A DNA stretch of 64,000 nt from Aureivirga sp. CE67 (GCF_015767245.1 NZ_JADOTV010000012.1:1-64000), one strand, 5' to 3'. Counted from the stretch's first letter, positions 46,801 through 54,480 are shown. Translations and numbers: made by a program. The notes: generated by a model not told the origin, from the letters alone.

Positions 46801-48025
46801 TTGCTCATGGCTTATTTCACCTGATAATGCAAAAAAAATCGTAATTGAAACAAATGAATTTGATCTGGATTATAATGATAAATTATATGTTTATGATGGA
46901 AATTCTATAGATGCTCCATTAATTGGAACTTATTCTCTATCTAATACACCTCCTACCAGTTTTTCTTCTTCAGAGGGTATAGGTGAATTATATTTTGTTT
47001 TTGAAACAAATTCTTCAGAAACAAATTCAGGTTGGAGTTTCAATTATAAAACTTATAGAGAAAACGAATTTTGTTCACATCAATTGTTAACAGAAACGAT
47101 AGGAGTTATTTCTGATGGTAGTGATTCTGAAAATTATGAAAATAATACTTTTTGTTCATGGTTAGTAATTCCTGAAACCTTAACTCAAGAAATTTTCTTA
47201 GAATTTTCTGAATTGAATCTAAAAAATGGAGATATTTTAAATATTTATAAAGGAGATACTGCTGATGCGCCATTAGTACATTCATTTACAGAAGGAGATA
47301 TAGTAGATTATTTATTTATTTATAGTGATAAGATTTATATTGAATTTTTGACAGATAATATAGAGAATGCTTCTGGTTGGGAATTAAATTATATTTCAGC
47401 AGCTGAATTTACATCTTGTATAGGAGAGCAAGTTATTACTGAAAATTCAGGAGTTATTGAAGATGGAAGTGGTGATAGTAATTATGGATACGATTTAGAT
47501 TGTACATGGATAATTATACCTTCAGAAGGAAATAAGAATCGTATTGAATTTAATATGATTGATTTAGGTCCTAATGATGAATTACTTATTTATGATGGAG
47601 AAGATGAAACAGCACCATTAATTTATTCTTTGGACGAAACAGATCAGTTTCCATTAAATGTTGAAACTTCAGATGGAAATAATAAATTTTATTTAAAATT
47701 TATTACTGATAACGCTGAATCTAGAGATGGTTGGGAATTTTATTATTTTACGTCTACAGTAACAATTAATGTTGAAGAAGAAGAATTAGCATCTAAAATC
47801 AAAATATATCCAAATCCTTCAGATGGAATTATTACAATAGAAAATAATTTGGATATGAATGTAGATGTCGAAGTATTAAATATTATCGGTACATCGATAT
47901 TAAATAACATACAAATTAATTATGGAAGTAATTTGTTAGACTTTTCTATTTTAGATAAAGGTGTTTATGTTCTGAGATTTAAATATAAAGGAAACAGTTA
48001 TTCTAAGAAAATTATAATTCAATAG
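37808..48025 (+). CDS. giant T9SS-secreted protein of about 28 CUB-like domains
   Basis: 3405 residues in one uninterrupted frame. A signal peptide (residues 1-22) is followed by about 28 units of roughly 115-120 residues. A typical unit reads Cys, E.SG.I.DGSGDENY, CSWLI, F.EFDL..GD.L.IYDG, TG..IP, a strand with VYIKF.TD, and GW.L.Y. This is the CUB layout with two cysteines (one disulfide) and the acidic Ca-binding residues. The last 75 residues (IKIYPNPSDGIITIENN onward) are a T9SS sorting domain. The product should be a very long, acidic, Ca-stabilised surface or secreted filament, perhaps for adhesion or binding glycans or proteins. Several units (such as 5, 13, 17 and 19) are degenerate. 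No catalytic domain is seen. Confidence 0.9.
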   Translation: MKVCFLKSILISILMLPLLAFPNSSYENDWKITSNVEDLDSEKNDQNITCENYYTENENTISSGTEFDVNYEHQRCFWFIEPEEEIERYKLEFENLNINGVLYVYDLETDEELIVFNRSSIPQTFYTPLGVTKLKIRYYNSFNSSDEVNPGWKLNYKGYKVGECPNIFEYNNFQDEIQLTGLESGYLPNQECGFLINLDDNFSRIQILFGDFSLGEGDSLKLYNGIDDSAPLLQTYTGAEIPENYITEHGVNQVYLKFTSDDNIESTGWKLKYFGLHEDQTCLGEVVLTEPSGIFTDGTTGNELYSLYKNCGWLISVENAERLKLNLKNYNISGASLNIYAGPDNSYPELEFYNNQIITEEGVNEVFVEFVRNFLEETSYPVHGLGWEIEYESIQNNCFEFLQLQTNNEPVSIDDGSDENLYQNNLHCSWLLTNGAPEVTETMLLVENLDLGDGDFVKIYSGNSTNGVLLETLEGAINNQIISNLTNETSFYMEFKTDASNVGEGWEITYHSKASDTDCFIENLFSENSGEFIKEYNKEWNCEWIIKPETTERIYLEFSDLQIGSGELEIYEVTEDGTESLLKIVNNDSYFIETVTTNNENNYLIIKSNSLNSYSKYSKWKFTYKLFEEEEACLYNEIINAENGTLSDGSEASLYENNLNCKWIIKNEDAYRFTLNFTEFDLKPNDFVKIYAGTTDEDPLIASYTGSSIPEEITTNIGQNIVAIYFITDASNAGNGWTLNFDSITDYCSNITVITENSGIIEDGSFIYPYDSANCSWLISPDPEAKQIQLIFSQNEILDVNSLKIYDGADEFAPLLEGIFDENHPKGIFTTTYGVNEMYIKFEGSSSTHDGWKGTFNTYFEGECNEGFIQRNNFGVISDGSFDGNYSNNYSCSWVIIPEGSSNYISFDFEEFDLGYGDVLSFYKGTSAEGELIESYSQENIPSNFILEESKVFVKFETDLVETASGWTFKYKAFEEFANCFGLTTLTDEKDSILIDNFIANNECSWLISPETTSQIRLSFKQLKLFDDETLTIYDGSDDNAPVLLTLDASSDYPENIYSSVGISQVFVKFTTYEITSDQGWWELYYNLFDSNADCFEKDLIYKENGSTGTIGDGSEDEDYDTNSYCQWLIQNIDNGNVVLEFTEFDLGEGDFLRVYDAANSNDSDELIGEFEGDTIPDIIESTGNALYVVFVSGDEDVSSGWKATYKTWNYFCIDSEILTEETGLLHGKSEIIQDYTYGDFTCSWLINPDSDGKIYFDVDNINLDHAELLFYDGEDEIAPLLKKYDEFNLESGAFVSENTDKVFVKFVVDDEDFIADFDINYELVEENQTCFNDIIELNENGFLKDGSKDENYQNDLNCSWILDLSGNDSYKIKLTFTEFDLGAGDSVKIYEGTDNTGTLINEFTGTEIPEAFITNSGVNKVYIEFETDASDTGDGWVLNYSKYSSSFECIGVTTFTEDFGNIGTSEYSSFYGLQLYTCGWLIKPENEGDRVRVYPKEIKLPENPSIINIYDGPDNSYPLLKKYENTTQNQDYFESSSGNTEVYIEFISKKIGYNTNFEISYYLIQEEECTENPVSYANYGVLRDGSGDENYENNFSCSWVISVMDINQLRFQFSKFDVASGDEIRIYEGTTNTSPLIATLTGNEIPEALVTSSGISDVLIEFETDDFENAQGWELYYNEFNEEDVCGGLVNLTEESGEILIDNENYNNIKCGWLIAPPNAEQIRIIPKELDFPSNSENYQVEFFDGPDDSYPLLGVYNKANQYQEVNFETTYGVGEMFVKYSQKLGVKWHIEYHAIYQLSYCQNMLVFTDESDTFSDGSSSETYHPNNSCTWLINPGDAFERIQLNLKNSSDFETGFSIAEGDHLYIYDGEDESAPLLQDLTNLEAFDQTFTSSEGVNTMFLKFVTNDSGTGSGWEADYTAQKLNQDCLGTVVTEENEGSIFYNLAQENDLAEDFTCEWIIDVPEADRIKINLNNKYLPNSYLKIYSGENAIFNNQIKTFYNNTEENVLMTDYGINKILIVYDNNNPSSYWDLEYHAISEEEDSCIGNQVFTADSGVFSDTFGTNHLNQDYAPNRNCTWLIKPEKNYTKLWFDRFEVEEGDFVNIYDGSDANAPLLASYTGNDNLNEIISSNAEGNIFVEFITDNENEAEGWKISYESTNEPENCFGQSVYYEDSGVINGHFSEQSCMIYIAPENADRIELKITFSNANYARGYIYYEDFYPFLSPYKEILSDDGLTHYYITPNNYALIDFRSYYDFDWEIEYGSLQNGETCLGFKEINEFNGILEDSQEDQYGNNNDCSWLISYEDGYVSLDFSEFSLDEDDYLYVYDGEDELATLLGAFTGNEIPSEIISSSSKVFINFKTNESGTSTGWKLKYLKVSEEGCTETQILTDLEGDILADYNTITPDVPGKCEWLLDLPGQEMISFNIKQWNLSYINNAKFYIYDGENEFGNLLAILDDNSSSSSINSAVFNFTSEKIFIVYKSPKGEGDDSVGATLSYEAYENSFSICNSYNFYTEASHEISKYSDIDQYDHNLNCDFIISVNDAEAIQIVFEKFNLASDDSLTIYDGLSDSSPTLGSFTGATLPEMIMSTSNEVLVKFVTNEENSSFGWKLEYHAILNENYCDGVVEISDSSGIITDGSGDENYLPNSDCGWLITSLNAVQVSFRMTDLDLNLAYIRDYVAIYDGPNDTYPLIKIWKGSNYNQDIVFKTSMGNGQMFVKFFSSESDQDPGFEAEYEILEAESDCQFQFLEFEEIGTLEDSSGSVNYTSNTNCSWVISGEEDEEYSIYFTKLDIGEGDTLKIYDGVNEEGELLEEYTSSSELPVLIENLNTIFIEWATDDAIEANGWEFEVNKNLCDMSEIFTSGSGYIKHAFEDNNYYNNEYCSWLIAPTNANYVVIDFKGMDVAPFDYLKVYDGPNSDSPLIGVYNGNEIPEQITSSSNEVFIQFQTNYSVTGLGWYIYYTSGNDYCDAMEVLTDDSGEITDGSGDEQYLNDIYCSWLISPDNAKKIVIETNEFDLDYNDKLYVYDGNSIDAPLIGTYSLSNTPPTSFSSSEGIGELYFVFETNSSETNSGWSFNYKTYRENEFCSHQLLTETIGVISDGSDSENYENNTFCSWLVIPETLTQEIFLEFSELNLKNGDILNIYKGDTADAPLVHSFTEGDIVDYLFIYSDKIYIEFLTDNIENASGWELNYISAAEFTSCIGEQVITENSGVIEDGSGDSNYGYDLDCTWIIIPSEGNKNRIEFNMIDLGPNDELLIYDGEDETAPLIYSLDETDQFPLNVETSDGNNKFYLKFITDNAESRDGWEFYYFTSTVTINVEEEELASKIKIYPNPSDGIITIENNLDMNVDVEVLNIIGTSILNNIQINYGSNLLDFSILDKGVYVLRFKYKGNSYSKKIIIQ

Positions 48026-48048
48026 AGTTTATTTTAATTCTATTTTTA

Positions 48049-48082
48049 AAGCTCAATAAATTTGTATTGGGCTTTTTTCTTT
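48049..48082 (+). terminator. rho-independent terminator of CUB gene
   Basis: AAGCTCAATA (48049-48058) pairs with TATTGGGCTT (48065-48074, one wobble), then TTTTCTTTTTT. Confidence 0.88.
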
Positions 48083-48413
48083 TTTATAAGAAAAAAAATG
48101 TTCAAAAATCAAAAAATATTACTTACAATTCGAAAGTTTGAGAATAAATTAAGATATAAAATAAGTATTTAATACCTGTTTATCTCTTTTTAAGTGTTAA
48201 AATAGCTATTAGTAATGTTATCAAATAGTTATGTTTTTTATTGAAAGTAATAATGTTGTTTTAGTTTAAAAATATAATTATCAGTAATTTAAACTGATTA
48301 TAAAATCCGTTTCTTAAATGTTAAAATTAGTAAGTAAATATTTAAGAAATGATTTATTAATATAACTTGATTAGTTTCGCTTTCGAATAATTTGAAAATT
48401 AAACGATCACAGT
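48083..48413. other. gene-free AT-rich leader
   Basis: 331 bp with frequent stops in all frames and no hairpin. It probably holds the promoter of the endonuclease gene; I see only an imperfect -7-like TAATTTG near 48388. Confidence 0.5.
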
Positions 48414-50396
48414 ATGAAAAAACAATTACTATTTGTATTAATGGCTTTGGCACAGATATGTGTTTTTGCCCAAGTACCTAGTTACTACAACAATGTAAAT
48501 GTTGATGCAACGGGAACTACTTTGAAAAATGCATTGACATCTAAAATTTCATCGACACACACTACAAATCTTTCTTATACTCCTGGAGTATGGAATGCTT
48601 TGAAACAAACAGATTTGGATCCAAATAATTCGGCAAATGTTTTTTTGATTTATGGATACAATGATTCAGATTCGGACATTCATAATGACAGAACAAGAGA
48701 TAAAGATGAAAATGGAGGAGGAGCAAACGATTGGAACAGAGAACACGTTTATCCTAAATCTTTAGCAAATCCAAATCTTGGAACTTCTGGAGCTGGAGCA
48801 GATGCTCATAATTTACGCTCTGCAGATGCAAACAAAAATAGTACAAGAGGAAATAGAAAATTCGTAGATAACTCTGGAACTTCTAGAATTATCAATGGAA
48901 ACTGGTATCCTGGAGACGAATGGAAAGGAGATGTTGCCAGAATGATTATGTACATGTACTTACGTTATGGAAACAGATGTCTACCTAAAAATGTAGGAGT
49001 TGGTTCGGCTTCAAGTTTAGATTCAAACATGTTAACTGTATTTTTAGAGTGGAATGCAGAAGATCCAGTATCTGAATATGAATTACAAAGAAATCCGATT
49101 ATTGAAGGATTACAAGGAAACAGAAATCCATTTATTGACAATCCAGCATTTGCAACAGCAATTTGGGGAGGACCACAAGCAGAAGATCGTTTCGGATCTA
49201 CGACACAACCACCATCAAATGGAGCAACATTATTTATTTCTGAGTATGTTGAAGGATCTTCAAACAACAAAGCTTTAGAGATTGTAAACAAAACAGGAGC
49301 TTCTGTAAATCTTTCTGACTATTCATTAAAGAAACAATCTAACGGAAGTGGAAGTTGGTCTTCAACTTTAAACTTATCAGGAACTTTAGCAAACAACGAA
49401 ACGTATGTTATCGTTTATACTTATGCTTCTTCAACTTTAAAAGCAAAAGCAGATTTAACTACAAATAGTTCAGCATTAACTTTTAATGGAAATGATCCTG
49501 TTGGATTATTCAAAAATACAGCTTTAGTAGATGTTGTAGGAACATACAATGGAGGAAGTTCTAATTTTGCAAAAGACGTTACTTTAGCTAGAAAGACTTC
49601 AGTTTCTCAAGGAAACACAACTTTCAACAAAGCAGGAGAGTGGAATACTTTAAGCAAAGATACTTATTCGGGGTTGGGTTCATTTTCAGGTAGTACGACA
49701 ACTCCACCAGCACCAGTAGAATATTGTGATTCTGAAGGAGGAAATTCTTCTTACGAGTGGATTGATTATGTTGCTTTAGGAAATATGTCAAATAGTTCTG
49801 CTAGTAACGGAGGGTATGTGGACGTGAATAAAACGGCTACGGTTTCAAAAGGATCAAATACAATTACTTTAAGTGCAGGATTTTCTGGGCAAAGCTATAC
49901 AGAATTCTGGAATGTTTGGATTGATTTTAACCAAAACGGAACTTTTGAATCTAATGAAAATGTAGTAAAAAGCAGTTCATCATCTTCTTCAAATTTAAGT
50001 TTCAATTTTACAATTCCTAGTTCAGCTTTATCAGGAACAACAAAGATGCGTGTTTCTATGAAATGGGATTCAGATGGAACAGCTTGTGAGAGTTTTTCTT
50101 ATGGAGAAGTTGAAGATTATAAAGTAAATATTTCAAATGCAAGATTTGCTAATACACCTGTAATTACTGAAAAAACTACAGTTACTTTATATCCAAACCC
50201 TGCAAGTTCTGTTTTAAATATTAGTTCAGATGCTACTTATAACTTTACAATTTATAACATGTTAGGGAAAGTAGTGAAAACTGGAAAAGTATCAAATAAA
50301 CAAATTGATGTTCAAGATATGAAAGCTGGAGTTTATTCTATTATTTTAGAAAATAACACAGATAGAATTTCAGAAAGAATTATGATCAAAAGATAA
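48414..50396 (+). CDS. secreted endonuclease I with lamin-tail, GEVED and T9SS domains
   Basis: 660 residues. A signal peptide (1-19, ending VFA) leads to an endonuclease I domain (about 20-255) with the active-site stretch DWNREHVYPKS (His111) and DAHNLRSADANKNSTRGN, the Vibrio Dns/EndA fold. A lamin-tail domain (about 270-390, LFISEYVEGSSNNKALEIVN) and a GEVED domain (about 440-575, ending CESFSYGEVEDYKV) follow. The C-terminus (LYPNPASSVLNISS onward) is a T9SS sorting domain. It likely degrades extracellular DNA (and RNA) for nutrients or biofilm remodelling. A terminator follows. Confidence 0.93.
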   Translation: MKKQLLFVLMALAQICVFAQVPSYYNNVNVDATGTTLKNALTSKISSTHTTNLSYTPGVWNALKQTDLDPNNSANVFLIYGYNDSDSDIHNDRTRDKDENGGGANDWNREHVYPKSLANPNLGTSGAGADAHNLRSADANKNSTRGNRKFVDNSGTSRIINGNWYPGDEWKGDVARMIMYMYLRYGNRCLPKNVGVGSASSLDSNMLTVFLEWNAEDPVSEYELQRNPIIEGLQGNRNPFIDNPAFATAIWGGPQAEDRFGSTTQPPSNGATLFISEYVEGSSNNKALEIVNKTGASVNLSDYSLKKQSNGSGSWSSTLNLSGTLANNETYVIVYTYASSTLKAKADLTTNSSALTFNGNDPVGLFKNTALVDVVGTYNGGSSNFAKDVTLARKTSVSQGNTTFNKAGEWNTLSKDTYSGLGSFSGSTTTPPAPVEYCDSEGGNSSYEWIDYVALGNMSNSSASNGGYVDVNKTATVSKGSNTITLSAGFSGQSYTEFWNVWIDFNQNGTFESNENVVKSSSSSSSNLSFNFTIPSSALSGTTKMRVSMKWDSDGTACESFSYGEVEDYKVNISNARFANTPVITEKTTVTLYPNPASSVLNISSDATYNFTIYNMLGKVVKTGKVSNKQIDVQDMKAGVYSIILENNTDRISERIMIKR

Positions 50397-50425
50397 TTTT
50401 AAGATATAAAATTTAAGTTGGATTA

Positions 50426-50462
50426 AAGCCCTGTTTTCTTAATTGAAATGGGGCTTTTTTGT
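50426..50462 (+). terminator. rho-independent terminator
   Basis: AAGCCC (50426-50431) pairs with GGGCTT (50451-50456), extended by TGTTTTC/GAAATG, then TTTTTTG. Confidence 0.82.
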
Positions 50463-50559
50463 TTTGTAAAAGAAACTATATTTGTGAGTCTGTTGCTGTG
50501 AAATTAATTTTGAAAAAAGAAGAAAAAGAAGCTAATAAAAAAGAATATAATTTAAAATA

Positions 50560-51273
50560 ATGAAAAGACAGATTTTAGTCTTAATATTTTTGTTTTTGAC
50601 TGTGAAGTTAATGATTAGTCAAAACTTGCAAAACGGATTAATAATACCACAAAATAGAGTAGAAGAAAGCGAAGAATTGTATTTATTACCAAAAAATGGA
50701 TTTACAGTTTATAATAAACCAAATGGAGAAAGAATAGGAATTATTTCTAGGGATTTTGAAAATTTAGAGGATGAAGAAATTTATTTTATAAACAATAAAG
50801 GAGAAAGAATTGATTTGAGTAATGAATATTTTGAGGAAATTGGTAATGAAGAGTTAGTTTTAAAATATTGGAAAAGAAAAAATGGTTTTCTTCGAATTTT
50901 AGATTCAAGAAATGAATATTGGATAAAAGAATCAGAAGTAAAAAACAAAAATTTTAAAGCTAGTCATTGGGATATTTTTTTAAAATATTTGAATTATCCA
51001 TTTTACGCTAAAGAACCAGGTTTAAACGTTAGGCAAGATTCGAATATAAATGCTGAAAAGTTTTTCACATTAAAAAGTGATTTACACGAAATAACAGAAA
51101 TTATAGAACTCGATAAACTTTGGGCTAAAGTGAAAATAAAAATCTATAAAATTCATCCATGCGAGTCTGATTTGTCTGAAGAAGAAAATATAATTGGTGA
51201 ATTTTCTGGTTGGATAAAATTATTAGATGATAGTGGAAAACCAAATGTTTATTTTTATTCTAGAGGGTGTTAA
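50560..51273 (+). CDS. secreted SH3-like domain protein
   Basis: 237 residues. The signal peptide covers 1-20 (ILVLIFLFLTVKLMIS, then QN). An N-terminal beta region (LYLLPKNGFTVYNKPNGE) is followed by a second one beginning LNVRQDSNINAEKFF and ending SGWIKLLDDSGKPNVYFYSRGC, a bacterial SH3-like pattern. The terminal Cys is conserved in similar flavobacterial proteins as far as I recall. Binding target unknown. The following gene starts 18 bp later and is likely co-transcribed. Confidence 0.68.
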   Translation: MKRQILVLIFLFLTVKLMISQNLQNGLIIPQNRVEESEELYLLPKNGFTVYNKPNGERIGIISRDFENLEDEEIYFINNKGERIDLSNEYFEEIGNEELVLKYWKRKNGFLRILDSRNEYWIKESEVKNKNFKASHWDIFLKYLNYPFYAKEPGLNVRQDSNINAEKFFTLKSDLHEITEIIELDKLWAKVKIKIYKIHPCESDLSEEENIIGEFSGWIKLLDDSGKPNVYFYSRGC

Positions 51274-51297
51274 GATTAAAAAACTTAAATTGTGCAA

Positions 51298-51813
51298 ATG
51301 AAAAATATAGAGATTCAATTAAATTACAACAGAAAAGATTTTGAAAATATTTATTTTAAAAATAATCAAGGAAACTATTTTAAGAGTATGACCACAAAAA
51401 CACTGTTTCATAGTGCGTTATTCTTTTTTATTTTGTTGGTTTTGTCCGTATTCTTTTCATTTTATAAAAACAGTTTTGAAATTGCAATGATTAGTTCTTT
51501 ATTATTTTTCGTAGTATTGTTGTTTTATTTTTCTGCTTGTTTTAAACTATTTAAATGGAAAAAACTAATTCATGATTTTTTAGATCAAATAGAAACATAT
51601 AAAGAATTTAGAATCGAGTTAGGTTCTAATTCATTTATTTTTATTCAAGGAGAAAATGAATTTATGGAGAATTGGACGAATTTTAAAATAATAAAGATTC
51701 TTGATGATTATTTTGAATTGGAAGGAAGTCAAATTTATGTTATTCCAAAGAAATCTATGTCCAATCAAGATTGTGAAGTAATGAAAAATATTCTAAAAGA
51801 AAAAATGAAATAA
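51298..51813 (+). CDS. YcxB-like membrane protein
   Basis: 171 residues from the ATG at 51298 (an in-frame GTG lies at 51292). Two hydrophobic helices at about 38-80 split a small N-terminal piece (IQLNYNRKDFENIYFKN) from a C-terminal beta-rich domain (FRIELGSNSFIFIQGENE, then YFELEGSQIYVIPKKS) of the YcxB type. Function of the family is unknown. It converges on the VF530 gene with a shared terminator between. Confidence 0.7.
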   Translation: MKNIEIQLNYNRKDFENIYFKNNQGNYFKSMTTKTLFHSALFFFILLVLSVFFSFYKNSFEIAMISSLLFFVVLLFYFSACFKLFKWKKLIHDFLDQIETYKEFRIELGSNSFIFIQGENEFMENWTNFKIIKILDDYFELEGSQIYVIPKKSMSNQDCEVMKNILKEKMK

Positions 51814-51836
51814 ATTTAAGTGTACACCTTAAAAAA

Positions 51837-51864
51837 AAAGCTTTATCAAACCGATAAAGCTTTT
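51837..51864. terminator. bidirectional terminator
   Basis: AAAGCTTTATC (51837-51847) pairs with GATAAAGCTTT (51853-51863), flanked by an A run and a T run; it serves both convergent genes. Confidence 0.92.
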
Positions 51865-51867
51865 TTT

Positions 51868-52092
51868 TTATGAAGTTTTGCGTTTCATTTCGATATATAA
51901 ATCTTGCACTTTGTTTTTCGCCCAAGAGTGTCTTCTTAAAAAAGTAATACTAGAACCAATAGAAGGATTATTTTTAAAACAACCAATCGGAATTTTATAT
52001 CCTAAATGTTCCCAACCATAATAGTCGACAAGTTCTACAATCATTTGCTTCAATTTTACTCCATGAGAAGGATTATTCGGTTGATTTTCCAT
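51868..52092 (-). CDS. VF530 family DNA-binding-like protein
   Basis: 74 residues, short and basic. The sequence NPSHGVKLKQMIVELVDYYGWEHLG (quoted in part: LKQMIVELVDYYGWEHLG), then CFKNNPSIGSSITFLRRHSW, is the signature of the VF530/DUF2132 family, known from a Vibrio fischeri structure and proposed to bind DNA. It is a single-gene unit. Its role in the cell is not known. Confidence 0.85.
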   Translation of the reverse strand: MENQPNNPSHGVKLKQMIVELVDYYGWEHLGYKIPIGCFKNNPSIGSSITFLRRHSWAKNKVQDLYIEMKRKTS

Positions 52093-52137
52093 AAATATAA
52101 TTTAAAATACAAAAGTAGATAAGTTCTTTCAAATAAA

Positions 52138-52165
52138 AAAAGAGACTATATAAATAGTCTCTTTT
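52138..52165 (-). terminator. terminator of two-domain lipoprotein gene
   Basis: AAAAGAGACTAT (52138-52149) pairs with ATAGTCTCTTTT (52154-52165); on the minus strand it is followed by TTTATTTG. Confidence 0.88.
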
Positions 52166-52205
52166 CATTCAAATCCAAATAAAACTTAGAAAATCTCTTT
52201 CTAAA

Positions 52206-53108
52206 TTATCTTGTTACTGTTCCTGTAGGAAAGTTATTTTGTAGTTCTAAATCATGTAAGTTTGCACCACCAATCATTTCTCCAGCAGTTCCAACTAAAG
52301 GTTTTAGCGTAAAAGGTTTTGCGTCATTATCTGGGAAAGGTTCCACAGTAATAACTACCGTTTTTCCTCTTACATCTAAAGGGAAAGTTACACCGTCAGG
52401 AGCATTAACTAAATAATCTTCACCAGGGAAGAATCCGTTTTCACCATTTGGCATAGGAAGTGCAACTGGTCCACTGAAAGGCGCAGCTTCATCTGTAGCA
52501 GATACATTTGTAAAAGTTCCTGTTGTTAATGGTTTTCCGTCTTCTGTTACAACCCAACCTTCATATTTCCAACCTTCCTCAAGCTCCGGTAAGTTTAAAG
52601 AAGCAACAGGGTTTTCTCCTGTAGGATTTACAAACCAAATACCATATTGATCATTATCAACTACATCATCTGTTGGACTAGCTAAAATAAATTGTCCACT
52701 TGAGTTTGAAAAATCTCCTACAATTGCTGTATTAACAGAAGCAGAATTTCCGTTGAAATCACCTACTAAATATTTTGTGTTTGAAGGAGCAGGATCTGTA
52801 TCGTTTGCTGGCTCTATTGTTAAAACAAATTTTGTTGCAGCATCTAAGTCTGCTTTGTTCAATTCAAAATCTTTTTTAGACAAATTACCAGTACCATCCA
52901 CAGTAAAAACTCCTGTACTGATAGCGTTTCCATCTACAATAATCCATCCTTCATATGCATAATTATCACCTAAACTTTCAAGACCTGTTAAGTTTAAATT
53001 CAACATTGATTTTTCTTCAACTGGTGTTGAGGTTGTGTCGTCATCACTGCTACAAGAAGCAGCTACAAGTCCTAATGATAATAATGAACCATAAATCAGT
53101 TTTCTCAT
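52206..53108 (-). CDS. surface lipoprotein with duplicated anti-sigma-K-like domain
   Basis: 300 residues. The lipoprotein signal ends at Cys19 (LVAASCSSDDD); the acidic run right after the cysteine matches the Bacteroidota lipoprotein export signal, so the protein should be displayed on the cell surface. Two similar domains follow: YEGWIIVDGNAISTGVFTV (about 52-70) and YEGWVVTEDGKPLTTGTFTN (about 180-199), each leading to a KFVLTIEP / VVITVEPF strand. The repeated YEGW...G.F pattern resembles the C-terminal RskA-type (anti-sigma-K) domain. There is no membrane helix or sigma factor beside it, so a regulatory role is doubtful. Confidence 0.75.
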   Translation of the reverse strand: MRKLIYGSLLSLGLVAASCSSDDDTTSTPVEEKSMLNLNLTGLESLGDNYAYEGWIIVDGNAISTGVFTVDGTGNLSKKDFELNKADLDAATKFVLTIEPANDTDPAPSNTKYLVGDFNGNSASVNTAIVGDFSNSSGQFILASPTDDVVDNDQYGIWFVNPTGENPVASLNLPELEEGWKYEGWVVTEDGKPLTTGTFTNVSATDEAAPFSGPVALPMPNGENGFFPGEDYLVNAPDGVTFPLDVRGKTVVITVEPFPDNDAKPFTLKPLVGTAGEMIGGANLHDLELQNNFPTGTVTR

Positions 53109-53400
53109 TTCGTTAGTTATATTTATTAAATGTTAGCAAATAATTTCATTGCTTATTTAGAACGTATTAAATTTTTAAGCTTACAGTTAAATATCTTCTA
53201 GTTAATGTTTTAACAAAAAATTAAGAAATGGCTGAATTTTATTATGGAATATTTTGAGTTAAATAATGCTTTTATTGATTTAGTTTTTATGATTATTTTG
53301 AAGTAAAGTTTTTGAATTTTTTTATTGAAAATATGATAATTACATTTCAGTTAAATATGTTAAATAAATCATATATTGCCGATAAATTAATAAAAATATT

Positions 53401-53826
53401 ATGGAAAAATTAATAAGGTTGATGGTGATTGTCGCATTGGTATTCGCTTCTCCTGTATTTATGATTGCGCTTTTTACAATTAACAAGCAGGTTTTTTATT
53501 TTAACCTAGAGGAATTGTTTCTTACATTTATTCTTTTCCTAGGACTGTTATGGTATATAGGTTTAGGTATGTATTTGGTTGTAAATAAATCTCGAAATCA
53601 GGAAATTATAAATAACGTTCTTCTTGGAACAGGCTTTATCGGATTTTTCCTTTTAATTTTTAATAATGGTGAGATACCTTCTTTTAAAAGTTTGTTTAAT
53701 ATTGAACGACCAAAAGAAATATTTTTGATATGGTATCCTGTATTAGTCACAACTTTTTTAATGACAAAAATTACTTTAAAATTAAAAGGTAAAGAATTAC
53801 CAAAACCGAATTTTAAATTTTCTTAA
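53401..53826 (+). CDS. small membrane protein, unknown function
   Basis: 141 residues with about four hydrophobic helices (about 5-28, 35-58, 75-92, 108-125) and a basic tail. No family recognised. It is followed 15 bp later by the HAD hydrolase gene and may be co-transcribed with it. A near-match to the -7 motif (TATATTGC) lies about 28 bases upstream. Confidence 0.6.
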   Translation: MEKLIRLMVIVALVFASPVFMIALFTINKQVFYFNLEELFLTFILFLGLLWYIGLGMYLVVNKSRNQEIINNVLLGTGFIGFFLLIFNNGEIPSFKSLFNIERPKEIFLIWYPVLVTTFLMTKITLKLKGKELPKPNFKFS

Positions 53827-53841
53827 AAATAAATTCAAAAT

Positions 53842-54480
53842 ATGAAACTTATAATCTTCGATATAGATGGAACGCTGACAGATTCGATTCCTATTTATAA
53901 GAAAATTTATCGTGAGATGATTTCTGAAATTGGGATAAAAGAATTCAATGCGGATTTTGATAATTATAAACATCATTCAGATTCTTTTATTGCAAAAGAG
54001 ATTTTTGAAACTGCAACTGGAGAAAATTTTACCAAAGAAAAATTGGAAGAATTGGAGGAAATCATGTATTCGAAGATTATAAATTTTGATTTTGAAGAAA
54101 TTAAAGGAGCCAAAAAGCTGATTGAAAATTTACAAGCAAATTCACATATTGCAATTTGTTATGCAACGGGTTCTCTAGAAAAAACAGCAAAATATCGCTT
54201 GAAATCTATTGGAATTCGTTTTGAAAAGGAACAATTGGTAGGTTCAAATAATTTTTATTCTAGAGAAGAGATAGTTTCTCAAGCTATCGAAAATGCCAAA
54301 AAGTTTTATGATGTTGAAGATTTTGAGCAAATAATTTCTGTTGGAGATGGACTTTGGGATTTAAAAACTGCTCAAAATTTAAATATTGACTTTATAGGAA
54401 TTGGAAATGTCAATAAGCAAAAAATGTTAGAGAACGGAATGACTAAACATTTTGAAGATTTGACAAACTTTGAAATATAA
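53842..54480 (+). CDS. HAD superfamily phosphatase
   Basis: 212 residues. The catalytic motif I IFDIDGTLTDS gives nucleophile Asp7 and Asp9; motif II is CYATGS near 112, and motif IV VGDGLWDLKTAQN near 170 binds Mg. A helical cap sits between motifs I and II as in phosphoglycolate-phosphatase-like (subclass I) enzymes. The substrate is unknown; in this family small phosphorylated sugars or nucleotides are usual. Confidence 0.88.
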   Translation: MKLIIFDIDGTLTDSIPIYKKIYREMISEIGIKEFNADFDNYKHHSDSFIAKEIFETATGENFTKEKLEELEEIMYSKIINFDFEEIKGAKKLIENLQANSHIAICYATGSLEKTAKYRLKSIGIRFEKEQLVGSNNFYSREEIVSQAIENAKKFYDVEDFEQIISVGDGLWDLKTAQNLNIDFIGIGNVNKQKMLENGMTKHFEDLTNFEI

